Below, one piece after another: positions 37,902 through 49,849 of a stretch of 64,000 nucleotides of DNA (positions are counted from its first letter, which is position 1; every line of letters begins with the position of its first letter). Source of the DNA: Eublepharis macularius (taxonomy: Eukaryota > Chordata > Lepidosauria > Squamata > Eublepharidae); contig NC_072791.1 in assembly GCF_028583425.1 (NCBI RefSeq), forward strand, positions 45,515,368 to 45,579,367. Reading direction: 5' to 3'. Position numbers and translations under genes: made by a program. The notes beneath the pieces are model-generated. The model saw nothing but the letters and a program-made list of their open reading frames with translations. It was not told the origin of the DNA and did no database searches.

Positions 37902-38229
37902 GTATTGTCGAAGGCTTTCACGGCCGGAGAACGATGGATTCTTGTGTCCCTGCAGCGTAGAAGAAAGGTCAAAGAACAGAGTAGATGTGCTTTCTTGTTC
38001 CGAAGTGTTTCCAATCTTCGGGTCTGTTGGAATGTTTCCTCCCCGTAGAGGTGTTCGATGTATTGTCGAAGGCTTTCACGGCCGGAGAACGATGGAACGA
38101 TGGAACGACTGAGAGATCTCTGTCTTTTGGTGCTACACCTCTGAAGATGCCAGCCACAGCTGCTGGCGAAACGTCAGGAACTACAATGCCAAGACCACGG
38201 CAAGACAGCCCGGAAAACCCCCAACAACC
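37902..38229 (+). mobile_element. Penelope-like element fragment with internal direct repeat
   Basis: AATGTTTATAAAT flanks it (37889-37901 and 38230-38242). A 39-bp segment containing GTCGAAGGCTTTCACGGCCG is present twice (37900-37938 and 38058-38096). The second is followed by the same hammerhead-like core as at 3133 (CTGAAGA 38141-38147, GAAA 38168-38171). Penelope-like elements often have repeated or partly duplicated ends. Confidence 0.82.
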
Positions 38230-38242
38230 AATGTTTATAAAT

Positions 38243-40110
38243 AATTGTTTGGCCCTTATAAGTGTGGAGAAAGGCTTCAGAATCAGACACTTTAAAAACT
38301 TCATAAGACTGTTAGCAAATAATATGAACAGACATTTGTGATCCTGTAAAACAACTTTTTATTTTAGACTTGTGATATTTGAGGAGCTGACTCATGGTAT
38401 GGGAACACATGGAGTTGGCAACACTGCATGTCTGCCACGCATAGAGGGAACAGACTCTAGTCACACCAGGGAAGACCCACCTACAGGTAGTTCCCAGGAT
38501 GGTGCTACGAAGTGTGGTTGAAAACTCATATTCTGAGTGAGTTATGACAATTTTAAATGCCTGACAAACTGGGAAATAAATACTGTCTAACAAGAAGGGA
38601 GTGAAGGTGTGGTGTTGAGGTAGATGCACTACCTGGGCATGGGCCCAATTTGGTAACCTTCTGTATCTTATCCTTTTTTCAACCTGCAGGTGCCAACACA
38701 TTTTCTCAGATTTCTGTTGTGATTGTTGCTATACATTTTACTCAACTCTGTTTGATTTGGCAGGTAAACGAATGCATGGTCAGTTTAAACTTGTTCCTGC
38801 ACCACACCTTCGTACTCATTCACACAGCTTATATATGGGGTTTCCTTTACCCTAGATCATCTGGGAATTAACATCAGCTTCTCATAGCAAACTATGAGCT
38901 TGCTGCTTCCCCTAAATTGTGAATATACAACAGAAGCAAGTAATAGTAGTTTGTAAGGTGCATGATGATAAGTCTATGTATGTGATTTATTTAGAAGTTT
39001 GTCCCACTGTAGAGTTTCAGGTGGTCATCACTCCCAGAGAAGACAGAATAAGGTTAAGATATGGACTGTTGGGTAAACCCTCAGCCTCGTTTCATACACT
39101 CCCAAACCTTCTCCCTTAATCCCATTGCATAGTAAGATCATACCCTGAATCTTAAACTTTCTCTATACCTTCCTATTCCACCAACTTCAGTTCCTTAGCT
39201 CTTACAAGATGAAACCCTATCAGTGCTACCTGGTTTTTTTTAACCAGCCCCAGCTACTGTGCTTTTACCAGCAATTTGAGCTACAGACTTTATTTATTTA
39301 GATTATTTAGACCATGCGTTTGTTCTCAGTAGGAACTCAGAGTAGCTTACAACATTGTCCTCCCATATTTCCATGCTGCAAAAAACGTCACCTGCTGCTT
39401 TCTGCAGATCATGTTGCCATTTTAAGCAGGCTGACTGATCCTAACATTGGCTCTGTTTTATTGTAGATCTTTTCAAACTTCTTGAGGAAGTTTACTTCAT
39501 ACTTTGCCCTCTTACTGGTACAGAGAGTTCCCACTGGATGATGATGTGCCAGTTTCTTATCTGTGCAACTTATCGTGTTGTCCAATGTCCTCCAGGCATA
39601 TAGAATGATGTTCTTGTGGTCTTAGAAATATACTAGAGAAAGCAAGGAAAGGTGATGTGAATGACGCACACGACATCACTCTATTTCCTTGCATAATAGA
39701 CTTGCCCAATATCTGGCAAAATTCAGATAAAATATTTTGCTAGTTGGTTTGAGTGAAAGGAGAAGTGGTAAAAATCTGGATCCTGTTATTTAAGTGTAGC
39801 TTGTACAACTGGCCCTTCTCTTTCTCAGGCATGCCAAGAGAATATAGATCTTTTGAAAAGCACTGCTTAATGCGTTTCTTTGGAATCAAATTACTTTTGA
39901 AAGGTTCTTCTTTGCATAGTATCTGGTATACAACAAACTCATCCAGGTATAACTAACAAACTAGTCATACAATGTAAACCTTAGGCTTCCTAAATGCAAT
40001 TTTTCTGCAATGTATTGTTTTGGTAAATATGATCACTTTTTAAAAACGATAGAACTCAGGTTGAACTTTACATCTTAACCAGTCATCTCTATAATTTTTG
40101 CATGATATTT
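38243..40110. other. Intergenic DNA, mostly unique
   Basis: A short retroelement-tail-like piece (TTTATTTAGATTATTTAGAC, GTAGCTTACAACATTGTCCT) lies at 39290-39370. No gene is seen. Confidence 0.5.
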
Positions 40111-40114
40111 AATT

Positions 40115-40246
40115 AATTAATGTTTAATTAATTAATAGTCCAAAGTGGTTTATATCATTCTCCTCTCCCCCATTTTTCCCTCACAGCAAATCCTATGAAG
40201 GAAGTTAGGTTGAGAGTGTGTGGTTGGCAAGGCCACCCAGAGCTAA
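40115..40246 (-). mobile_element. SINE tail fragment cut off by a foldback repeat
   Basis: AGTCCAAAGTGGTTTATATC and GGAAGTTAGGTTGAGAGTGT are the antisense of a SINE body. The sequence stops at AAGGCCACCCAG, where the repeat of 40247 begins. Confidence 0.55.
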
Positions 40247-40335
40247 GCTATAAGTGACGCCTGACACAGGTTGGACACTTGTCAGCTTCCCTCAAGTTTT
40301 GATGAGAAATGTAGGCATCCTGGTCTTGCAGCTTA
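40247..40335. mobile_element. Half copy of the GAGCCAAACTAC foldback MITE
   Basis: AGAGCTAAGCTATAAGTGAC, CACAGGTTGGACACTTGTCA and GATGAGAAATGTAGGCATCC match the right arm of 24440-24641 read in reverse. The other arm is absent. Sequence of another repeat (AGGGTTGCCA family) follows shortly after. Confidence 0.75.
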
Positions 40336-40349
40336 ATGGAGAGCCAAGC

Positions 40350-40478
40350 TGTGAAACTAGGATGCCCACCCTCCACAGCAGCCATTTTCTCCACAGAAAC
40401 TGATCTCTGTGGCCTAAAGAGATCAGTTGTAATTCTGGGAGCTCTCCGGCCACCATTTCGAGGTTGGCAATCCTACCT
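40350..40478. mobile_element. hAT-like MITE fragment, AGGGTTGCCA family
   Basis: GCAGCCATTTTCTCCACAGA, GATCAGTTGTAATTCTGGGA and GAGGTTGGCAATCCTACC form the 3' two thirds of the family. Confidence 0.7.
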
Positions 40479-40492
40479 TAGTCCCTCAAGCA

Positions 40493-40715
40493 CCAGTGTT
40501 GTGAAATGGTTAGTGGAGTAGGCTAAGATGAGGGAGACCTGGGTTCAAATCCCCATGAAGCCTTGGGGCAATCTCTCTCTCAAACACACACCACCACAAC
40601 ACACACACTCTAGCCTACCTCACAGGGCTGTGGGGAAGACACAATGGAAGAGAAGAGAAGCATGCTGCCCTGGTCTCCTTGGAAGGGAAGGCAGAAGAAA
40701 AATGTATTAAACAGC
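40493..40715 (+). mobile_element. Sauria-type tRNA-derived SINE
   Basis: GTGTTGTGAAATGGTTAG, CTGGGTTCAAATCCCC (B box) and AGCCTACCTCACAGGGCTGT are present. A CA-rich expansion (40586-40610) replaces part of the body. Confidence 0.82.
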
Positions 40716-40740
40716 CTCATGCTCAGCCTTGCCATGAAGA

Positions 40741-40835
40741 GATGCCAGCAATCGGAATTGAGGCTGCCTGCATTGAACCTGGATTACCCAGATCCTAGTC
40801 CGTCACTCTAGTTGCTACTCCATACTGGTTCTCGC
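40741..40835 (-). mobile_element. SINE head fragment, reverse orientation
   Basis: ATTGAACCTGGATTACCCAG and ATCCTAGTCCGTCACTCTAG are the antisense of a tRNA-like SINE head with its B box. Confidence 0.6.
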
Positions 40836-40839
40836 ACTG

Positions 40840-42160
40840 TCGAAACAACCACTGTTTTGGTAGGTTACTTTTCATCTTTCCTATTTACAGTTAAATTGAT
40901 GTTTTTATATTTGCTTGTTTATTTTTGTGATCCTTCATTCCTTGTTCTCTTAAGATAGTTGGTTTTCTGGAGGAATTATAATACAGGTGCAGCAAGCACA
41001 GTATGCAACAAACCACACTTTCTCTATATTGCTTGTGGGGAAAATCCCAAAACAGTGTTTGGAGGCTGTAAAGACCTGGGTGGGAGTGAATAAACCATTC
41101 AAGACAGAAGTGTTGTAGGTTAGCAATAATGGATGATGCATGTGCTAGATGCAGGTTACACTTCCTGTGAAGGAGTAGCTATGCCATTTGGGGTGCCCTG
41201 GATGCTTCATTTTACATGGAGAGTCAGTTGGCAGAAGTTCTTAGGAGTGTCTTCTTGTGAATTCCTGTGCATGCCTTCTTATGGATTCTCAAAATTATTT
41301 CAAAACCATATGGGAATAATTGAATCTTGCTTAAATATGTAAAAGGGCAGGGTTTATCATTTTCTCCACAGCTTTATTAGCAAGGTTGAGGGCAGCAAAA
41401 AAGCAGAGATTTTTATATTTAAACAAATGGAAAATAATTTCAGATGGTGCACTAGCAGTTCACAATGAGCCAAATTTAGTACTGGATGGAGGGCAGTAAT
41501 TAGTCCTTTCTGTCAGGTACTTTTGCCTTTGGAAACTGTAGAGACTGGAGAGAATTTGCCTTATATAAAAATCTAAATAAAAGTGACAGGTCTGTAATTA
41601 TTTTCTTTTTACATGTGACCCAGTTTCAAACTGAGGGGAGGGTAGGATTCAGTAAATGTTAACAAAAACTGGGAGATCCAGACTTTCTGCTTAGTAGGAC
41701 TTTAGTTTTTTTCAGTTGCATAATAGGGCCAGACCATATTGTACATTTCTTAATGAGTTGGGTCAGAGTTTCCCAGACCTGATTCTCATTTGGCTCAGTC
41801 AGATGGAAGTTGCTGGAACTAAACTCCCAAGTGCTGCAGGAGACCAGTTCAGATTGGGACTGTCAGGGGAGGAGGAGTACTTCGGCCTTCTCTCTCGGTG
41901 CCATTTTCTGAGCCTGAAAGGAGCCTAGTGGGTGTTATTTGCGTTGTTTGGGGTCTGTATATGCAACGCAAGTGCAGTTCTTCTTTCACAAGGAAAATGC
42001 AGCATCAGGAAATGTGAGTTGACAAACCATAAGGGGGGCAGTGGAATTGTATTCATGACATTGCTTATGCATCAACTGGCAGAGGCAAGGAGGGGAGGGG
42101 TGGGGTTATCTGGATTTAGGAAAGTTGGATATAGCAACTTATGCCTGATCCGGACACAGC
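40840..42160. other. Intergenic DNA, nothing recognised
   Basis: Unique sequence with no conserved frame and no motif cluster. Confidence 0.5.
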
Positions 42161-42167
42161 CAGGCCT

Positions 42168-42500
42168 AGGGTTGCCAGGTCCCCCACCCCTTCCTCGGTG
42201 GGAGATCTAGGGTCCGGCTCCTACCTTCTCCTTCTCCTTTTCACTTCCAGAAAGTGATGTCATCGCACAGGTCATGGCTCACCTGGGAGCGCTCCTGTGC
42301 ACCCCAGGGGCCAAATCAGCCCCAAATCGGGCCCAATTTGAGCCACTGTGGCTCCCAGAGTGTGCCCTGCCACATAGGAGTGCGCCCTGCCACCCGGGGC
42401 GCACCCTAGAAAGCGCCCCCCCCCCCCGCCAGTTAAACAGGGGCGGAGTGGAGGGTGGGAGCGGGAGATCCTCTGCCTCTGACGGGGGACTGGCATCCCT
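42168..42500. mobile_element. GC-rich MITE with AGGGTTGCCA / TGGCATCCCT ends
   Basis: The terminal decamers are inverted repeats with one mismatch. The inside is GC-rich (CACATAGGAGTGCGCCCTGC, AAAGCGCC) and unrelated to the short family members. It is a different non-autonomous family using similar ends. Confidence 0.65.
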
Positions 42501-42684
42501 AGCCAGGAATCTATATTTTGGTGTGTATGTGTGTGTATACACCTACACTAGTTATGCTGCTACTAGATGCATTTGAATTAGAGGATCAGGGATGCAGATA
42601 TAAGGGAAGGAGGGTTGGCTGCTGAACCAAAACAGATAACAAGAAGACTAGCTACACATGTTCAACTACTTCCTGACTTGTAGT

Positions 42685-42875
42685 TAGTGTTGCCAGTCCC
42701 CCACTGGGCGCGGGGGATCCCCTGCCCCCACCCCACACACACCCCGCCCGTGCTTAGCTGGCGGGCAGGAGGGGGGGAATGCACTTCCTAGGATGTGCTC
42801 CTGGGTGGTGCGGCGTGCTCCTGCATTTTGCAGTCACCAAATTTGGGCCTGATTCAGTCCGATTTGGCCCCAATT
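42685..42875. mobile_element. Partial copy of the GC-rich MITE
   Basis: GTTGCCAGTCCCCCACTGGG, TCCTGGGTGGTGCGGCGTGC and TTCAGTCCGATTTGGCCCCA resemble the ends and core of 42168-42500. The right terminus is missing. Confidence 0.5.
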
Positions 42876-42939
42876 TGCAGATAAATATCAAAGTGGAAAG
42901 AAATAATAGATGGTAATTATTAGAAAGACTGTTCCTGGA

Positions 42940-43840
42940 TCTCGTTTTATTTTATTTTTAGTCTGTTCTCCCCGCATGCAGGCTCAGAATGGATTAACAG
43001 CATAAATACATTAAAACAGGCCTGGCAAAATGATAGCAGTTCTTGTTGAGACCAGGCTTCCACAGACAGAGAGTTCCATGTGGTAAGTACCAGGACAGAA
43101 AAAGCCCTGGCACTGGTTGAGGCAAGGTGAACCTCCTGAGGGCCATGGATCACCAGTAGTTGTTTGTCTGCTGATTGCAGCAGTCTCTGGGGAATATAGG
43201 CCAAGAGGCAGTCCCATAGGTGTACCGGTTTCCATCCGCTAAGGGCCTTAAAGGCCAAGACTAAAACCTTGAACCTGACCCAGAACTCCACTGGGAGCCA
43301 GAGCAGCTGGCGCAGGACAGGTGTAATATGTGACTGGAATGGAGTTCTGGTCAAGTCACATGCTGCTGCATTGTAGACCATTTGTAACTTCCAGAGCAGA
43401 CACAAGGACAGCCCAGTGTAGAGCAAGTTACAGTAATCCAGCCTGGAGGTCACTGTTGCATGGATTACTGTTGTTAGATCACAGATCAACAGGTAAGGGA
43501 CAAGTTGCCTGGCCTGACAAAAATAAAAGAATGCAGACCTGGCAACTGCTGTAACCTGCGCCTCCATTGACAAGGAGGCATTCAGGATTATGCCCAGACT
43601 CCGTACCATCTGTGCCAGCTTAAGAGGTGCCCTGCTGAGGGCTGGAAGCCAGATCCCCAAACTTGATAACCCGTGGTCCAGATGCAGAACCTCTGTCTTT
43701 ACAGGGTTCAACTTCAGTCAACTCTGTTTTAACCACCCAGTCATCATGGCCTCCAGAGCCCTGCATAGATTATCTGGGGTGGAGAGCTCAGTCGGCCGTC
43801 CATTAGCAGATAAAGCTGGGAGTCATTTTGTTCAACATGC
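42940..43840 (-). mobile_element. L2-type LINE fragment (C-terminal part of reverse transcriptase)
   Basis: An open stretch of 254 codons (42947-43711) reads NPVKTEVLHLDHG, SLGIILNASLSMEAQVTAVA, SRLDYCNLLYTGL, KLQMVYNAAA, HITPVLRQLLWLPVEFWVRF and LAFKALSG, the classic C-terminal half of L2/CR1-clade proteins. Related sequence (DSQLYLL, ELSTPDNLCRALEAMMTGWL in other frames) extends to about 43840. The endonuclease and catalytic core are missing (5' truncation). Frame changes and a stop upstream of 43711 show that it is inactive. Confidence 0.9.
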
Positions 43841-43841
43841 A

Positions 43842-46800
43842 TTGAAAGGTGCCAGTACACATATCAGATTAACAGTGGATGGAAAACTGGAAATGCTATA
43901 AAAATACATCTTTTTAGAAGTTAGGCTAAAATTAAAGCAAAATCGATGTTGCTGAACTGGAGAGCTGGACTGCTAAGAAAATGAAATTTGTACCAACAGT
44001 TTGAAAAAAAAATCTTTTTTTGTAGTTGGTGCAAAAAACTAAGATGGGGTGGACAACTGGCCAAACAGGACCTTTGCCAAGAAGGATTTAAGACTGCAAC
44101 TCAATAGGCAGGATCTGTTGTGGGCTTCTGTCTATGCACTCCTCAGCACTTTCTCTTCAGAGAGTTGCCAGCAATCTGTCCATACCCTGCCACTTGTCTC
44201 TTAATTATATTCTATTGCATGCCTAATTTTTTAAAAATTGCCACTATATAGAAGTTAACGTGGCAGCAGAGGCTATTTTTTGTTTATATGCAGAAGCCAT
44301 TTTAAAAACAGTGTGCATCACAGAGAGATGGTGTTTTAGTGGCGAGAAGCAATTCTTATTCTTTGATGAAGACTATACTGCTTCTTAAAATAATTCTGTG
44401 ACCAGACAGATGACTTCTCAGAGCTCACTGCCTCCTAGCGATTCTCTGGTAATTTTCCTTCCAGCAGCTGTGTGTGTGTGTGACATAACCTTCGGAAGGT
44501 AACAGTTCTAGAAGACTAGCCATGTTGTCTGTTCCAGAAAAAAAATAAACAGGAGCCTGGGAGCCTTAAATACTAACATATGTATTATTTTAGCCCAAGT
44601 GTTCTTTGACATGAGTGAATAAAGTCTTCCTTGCAAGTAGGAGTTTCACAAGAATAAATTGCTCTGTGTTATACCAATCTTTACCATAGTTTGTATGGAG
44701 AACAAGATATTCCAGTTGTTGCCCCTTTAAAAACATTCAGAAGATATTAAATTCCCTTAAATATCTCATGAGGGAATGTGAGTTTTGCCAGGGAAATTAC
44801 TGGAACTGTAATCGGGACAAGGGTGATCTTTGCCAGAGATGAAATCGAAGAAGCCTCTGTGCTCAGAGAGAAACTGAAATGACAGGATTATAGCTAATAC
44901 ATACGGCATTTTATTTGTAACATACTTCAGAGGGGCTACAGTATTTTCACTTGTATAGAGTATGGCTTATTCACTCCTAGTATTAAAGCAACAACATACT
45001 ATTGCCACTGTTAAATGTAATTATTCTTTTACTGTGATTCACAAAGGCTGTTAGATGCCATAGAAACCATTTTGAACCACAGTGGTATTTTGTGTGTGGG
45101 AAATTTGTTCAATGAAGATTTTTAAGTGGTGTTCTTGGTGGCTGGTCGGAATTTGAGCTACTTTTAGAAACACAGTAAAATCCTTCTTTTTGATTTGGTA
45201 TGAAAAATCTATTTCAGATGTTATTTGGGATTTTATTTTGGAAATGATTGGTCATTTTCAGAGCCTAGTGTTAAATGTATTGTCTTTGTTATGTATTCTA
45301 TATAGTTTCATTTTAATTGACATGTTATTGTAACTTGTATGGATGGGAACAGACTACCTAACAAAAGGCCGGGACAAAAGACCCATCTGTAAAATGCTGC
45401 TTTTCTTTCTGTGAAAGAGAATGGCATCATCCAGATGATACACACTCAGCGCTCCGGTGTGCACACACGCACAGGATACTGTTCAGGAGCTATGAGAAAA
45501 AGTGTGTGAAATATTTGCTGCTGATTAACTGCATTTGAGCCAAAGAAAGCATACAGAGCAATGTGGGTCATGGCTAGATATTTGATATAACCCAAAGCCA
45601 CGGAGAAAACCAAAATAGCTGCCTCCCTGCTGCTCAGCTAGTCTCCTCTATCAAATGTGGATAAAATTAGAGCAGGCAGTGACGTTCACCTACGTCTACA
45701 CAGGGACTCCAGGGAGATAGAGAAAGCCAGGCTCAGGGCTCTGCCATCAAAGGCACAGGCTGCCAGAGTATTCAAGCAGAACCTGTCACTAGGGCAAATG
45801 TACGTGAACCTTTGTGACAGAGAAGGTTAAAAGACCAAGTACATGTCTTGTAGCTATTTATGTTGGAGAAATACAGGAGATATGGTCCAATTGTAGCTGT
45901 TAAATGTTCACATCTGGAGATATTTCTGAATTACTGCTATAATTTTTTATGAAACCTCCATTTGCAGTATTGGTCTCTGTACAACATACAGGTTTCTAAG
46001 ATGGTGAAAAAGGTAGGGAAGTAGCTACTATTAATTAGTATAGGCCCCTCATCATCTCTGCTCTAGAAAAGGAATCCCTGGAATTGGTTAAAGGTTCTGA
46101 CTAGCTCAGGTTTTCTTGAGACTTTCAGTTGCATCATTTTGAAAAAGTCAGGAATGCTCTGAATATAAAAGAGAACAAAATGCCCAGGCTAGAGCCAGCA
46201 TTAGACATTCAGATCCATATTTAGGCACGTAAATAAGCTTAAGGCTGATTTTTCAGAGATGCTGACCTCGGTTCTCATTGCCTTGAAAAGGGCAATGTTC
46301 AGTGGAAAATCAGGTCAAAGGTTATTTAAGTGCCTATATATGGCTTTAAGTGTCTGACATCAAGCTTGTACTATGAACATTTTGGCATTAGTGTCCTTTC
46401 AATAGCCTAGTAGTCTCAAAATGAAATGTGAAGTCTGTGGCTCAGATTTGAATATCTGAGGTGTTATTGGGGAGGGGGGGGGAATCAGATAGACACAGCA
46501 CAAAATTGTCAAAGTACACTGATATAGCTCAGATATTCAGAGGGATCAGACACAACCACACTAAATGAGCTGGCCTCTATTCCTACCACATTTTTAACCA
46601 TCTCTTCCTCTCTCTAATCTTGGGCAGGTGCGGCATCCCTTACTTCAGGCCTTGACAAATAGAGGATAACCCTGGTTGTCATGACCCCAACAAAAAGCTA
46701 ACCTCTAACCCTAATTTCTCATAATTTCATTATTGCTTTAAAAAAGATCTGTTTAATGGAATATTGGAGCCAGTCTGGAAAGCAGTTGCTCAAGAAATGA

Positions 46801-47240
46801 ATTCACGTATCACAATTGAATGGTGTTGTTAACATATAAACCAGCATGGAGTGTAGACAACAACAAGTAAGGAGCAGCTTTGCTGTCACTCTGTGCTTGG
46901 AACCAGGGTGGGTTTGTCCTATATGCTTGAAAGCCCATTGAATAGCATCTTAAGGTGCTGAAGATTTTACCACCTGCTGTTTATTTATTTATTTGGAAAA
47001 TGGCTATGGCACTTCTCTCCAGGGAACCTGCTGGGCCTGTTATTTTAGTTACTAATATACACACATGCATTCATACACATAATACAGTGACAAGAATATG
47101 CACATGTATTATATAAAAATGCAATAAAACATTCTGATGTGGAATGATAAATAAGTTTTGTCCTTCTACTGAGGAGCATCTAAAGACACTACAGTAGAAT
47201 CACTGTTGAAAATACTAGGCACCACCATGAAATTTCTAGG
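43842..47240. other. Largely repeat-free intergenic DNA
   Basis: No recognised element between 43842 and 46970 apart from a short TG run at 44468-44481 and a G run near 46474. It is one of the cleanest repeat-poor stretches in the window. Confidence 0.5.
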
Positions 47241-47257
47241 TGCCCTGGCAGTCTGAC

Positions 47258-47455
47258 CAGGAGGGAAGGTGGCATGGTATAGCCTGATCTCGTCAGATCT
47301 TGGAAGCTAAACTGGGTCAGTACTTGGATGGGAGACCATCAAGGAAGATTCTGCAGAGGAAGGCAATGGCAAACCACCTCTGCTTCTCACTTGCCTTGAA
47401 AGTCCCAGCAGGGGTCGTCATAAGTCAGTTGTGACTTGATGGAACTTTACACGCA
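47258..47455 (+). mobile_element. 5S rRNA-derived SINE (5S-Sauria type)
   Basis: AGCCTGATCTCGTCAGATCT, GGAAGCTAAACTGGGTCAGT and ACTTGGATGGGAGACC are 5S rRNA-like with its internal Pol III promoter. The unrelated 3' body is GCAATGGCAAACCACCTCTG and GTCAGTTGTGACTTGATGG. TGGCAG(T/A)CTGAC flanks it (47246-47257 and 47456-47467). Confidence 0.9.
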
Positions 47456-47769
47456 TGGCAGACTGACACCTTCATTATTTATTTCTGCTAGTTGTTTTCT
47501 GTCTGCTAGTTGTTTGAAATCAGTGCTGCATCTACACTGAAATATCAGTTACATCTGGCTGGAACTCTTTAAGGATGGCTGAGGTAACTGCAACCAGCTT
47601 GCTGCATGGACTAGGTGAGCGGGGCACTCTACTGTGTTTATCAGTATAGTTTAACACTCCTGTTTGTTCTCAACCAGATCCCCCATAGGAAACTCATAAA
47701 CAATGTTTGATTATGTATAGACAACCCCTATTTCTGTTTAAGGAAATATAAAAGAAATTGGAGTTTTCA

Positions 47770-48075
47770 GTTAAATGTATTTATTTAGATGTGGAGACCC
47801 AACACAACTTACAACAATGTGTTTTATGTTGTTACACTTTGATTTATTATGTATAGCTGGTCTAAGGACCGTTACAATAAATACCATACCAACTTACAAC
47901 ATTGTTCTTCCCTCTCCCATTTTGTCCTTGCAACCTTATGAAATAGGTCAGGTGAAAGAGAGAGAGTATAACTGGCCCAAGGTCACCCAGTGAGCTTCCA
48001 AGGCAAAGCAGGGATTCAGACATGGATGTTCCTTCCTTATACTAGTTCAACATTCTTCAACACTACCACGCTAAC
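47770..48075 (-). mobile_element. tRNA-like SINE, reverse orientation
   Basis: CCCAAGGTCACCCAGTGAGC, GCAGGGATTCAGACATGG and a TTTATTTAGATGTGGAGACC start are the antisense of tail, body and head. An internal partial duplication of the tail is seen (ACAACTTACAACAATG and CCAACTTACAACATTG). Confidence 0.7.
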
Positions 48076-48271
48076 TCTGATGATGAAATGGAGGCCTGAT
48101 AGAGGCTTATATAACTATGAACACTGTGAGGAGAGAGAGATTTAGTGATCTGTCCTGTACCACTGTCATTCAAGTTGGTAGGATGGTGATCTTGGAGACC
48201 ATTTACCGTGCTAGTTTTACCCCATTGAGAAGTCTGGCAGCATGATTATTTCCCATGCCAGTGTTTCAGAT

Positions 48272-48486
48272 AGGGTTGTCAACTCCAGATAGTGAAATTC
48301 CTGGAGGTTTGGAAGAGGTGCCTTGGGAGGACAGAATTTGGGGAGAGGAGGGAGTTTGGCAGGAATGTGATGCCCTAAAATCAACTCTATAGTTGCTGTT
48401 TCCACCAAGGTAACTAGTCTCTGTGGTTTGGAGGTTACTTGTAATTCTGGGGGAACTTACAGCCCCACCTGGAGGATTGCAACCCT
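48272..48486. mobile_element. hAT-like MITE, AGGGTTGCCA family
   Basis: AGGGTTGTCA and TTGCAACCCT end it. AAATTCCTGGAGGTTTGG and ACTTGTAATTCTGGGGG match the copy at 1861. No clear target duplication remains. Confidence 0.78.
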
Positions 48487-48529
48487 AGTTGCTGGTCCCC
48501 CGACAGCAGGCTGGCATTGAGGTGGAAAC

Positions 48530-48743
48530 AGGGTTGCCAGTTTTCAGGTGGAGCCTGGAGTTCTCCCAGAATTTCAGCTCATCTCCACATTACAGAGATC
48601 AGTTCCTCTGGAAAAAAAAATGGCAGCTCTGGAGGATAGACGGTATGGCATCATGTTGGGCTCCCTGTCCTCTCCAAACTCCACCCTCCTCATTACTGTG
48701 CCCCCAAATCTCCATGAATTTCCCAACCTGGAGTTGACAATGA
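48530..48743. mobile_element. hAT-like MITE, AGGGTTGCCA family, opposite orientation
   Basis: It begins AGGGTTGCCAGTTTTCAGGT and carries CCCCCAAATCTCCATGAATT and CAACCTGGAGTTGACAATG. It lies 43 bp from the previous copy in opposite orientation. Confidence 0.75.
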
Positions 48744-48842
48744 TAGGCGGAAACTACTTTACCAGCCAAATCTATTTGACTGTTGTTGAAAACATTCCAA
48801 GATGGCATTCTGGCAGCCACCATGCCACACTAATGAACTGAG

Positions 48843-49035
48843 AGCAAGTTTGGTGTAATGGTTAGACTAGGATTGGAGAGGCCCAAGTTCAAAGCCCTGC
48901 ACAGCCACTGAGTGACCTTGGGCCAGTCACTGTCTTGCCCAGTCTAAACTACCTCACAAGGTTGTTGTGAGGATGAAATGGATGAGAGGGGAATCATGTA
49001 CAATGCTCTTGGAGGGTGGGGGAAAAGTGTGATAC
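48843..49035 (+). mobile_element. Sauria-type tRNA-derived SINE
   Basis: GTTTGGTGTAATGGTTAGAC, AAGTTCAAAGCCC, TGACCTTGGGCCAGTCACTG and GGTTGTTGTGAGGATGAAAT follow in the usual order. Confidence 0.88.
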
Positions 49036-49849
49036 CTGCCATCCCACAGTGCTACTTGCAACACATTTAACAGGCTGTAGCTAATAGCTAAAAAAACTCT
49101 TTTCTCCATTAACTTTTCATTTTGTAAAACCATTGAACCCGGCAGCCATAGCTGCATTTTGGTGCAGTCAGGTGGATGACTCCAGGTTCTCATGTCTGTC
49201 AGAGAATAAAGGATTCTTTCTCTGTCCCCTCATCATCCATAATTGTATATGCCTCTTATTATGTCCCCACTTTGTCTCATTTTTTTTAACAGAAAGCCTC
49301 CACCTCTTTAATTGTTCCTGGAAAAGAAAATTATTTCTATGGCCAGCACACATTTCTTTAGGGCCACAGTCTGATGTCCTGGTCAAATAAGTTTTTCAGG
49401 TTTTTAAGATAATACAAAACCCTCCTAGATCTGCTTTACTGAAGGTAACAATTGGATGAGTCTAGACACTATGAACAGCCATCAGCTCTCTGGGCTGAAA
49501 CCCCCCCCAAACACTTGTGTCTGTCGCCAACCCCAAGGAAGTATTCTGACTAGTTCCTAGGATTCCAAGCACTCAGCTATATAGGTTGATGGAAAAAGTA
49601 GCAAGAGAATTATTCATACATGCAGCTTAATTTAGCAGAGGGTCTTTCCAGACAATGTGGTTTTCTTGGGGGGCGGGCAGAGAGGCTTGTCTATCCTTCA
49701 GTATTCCGACAATGCCAGCTAGCATGTTCTTCCATTGTAGAGGGATTGCTGCTACCTAGCATTCAGTCCACAGAATGCAGTTGCTTAGAAACAGCTATTC
49801 TTGTTAATGTGTGAAAATTACACTTGTTTTCCTGTGAGTATGGTGGCTG

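Noticed and set aside
47281-47336. Possible 5S rRNA gene
   Set aside because: Only the 5S-like head is present, joined to an unrelated body and flanked by a target duplication; it is a SINE.
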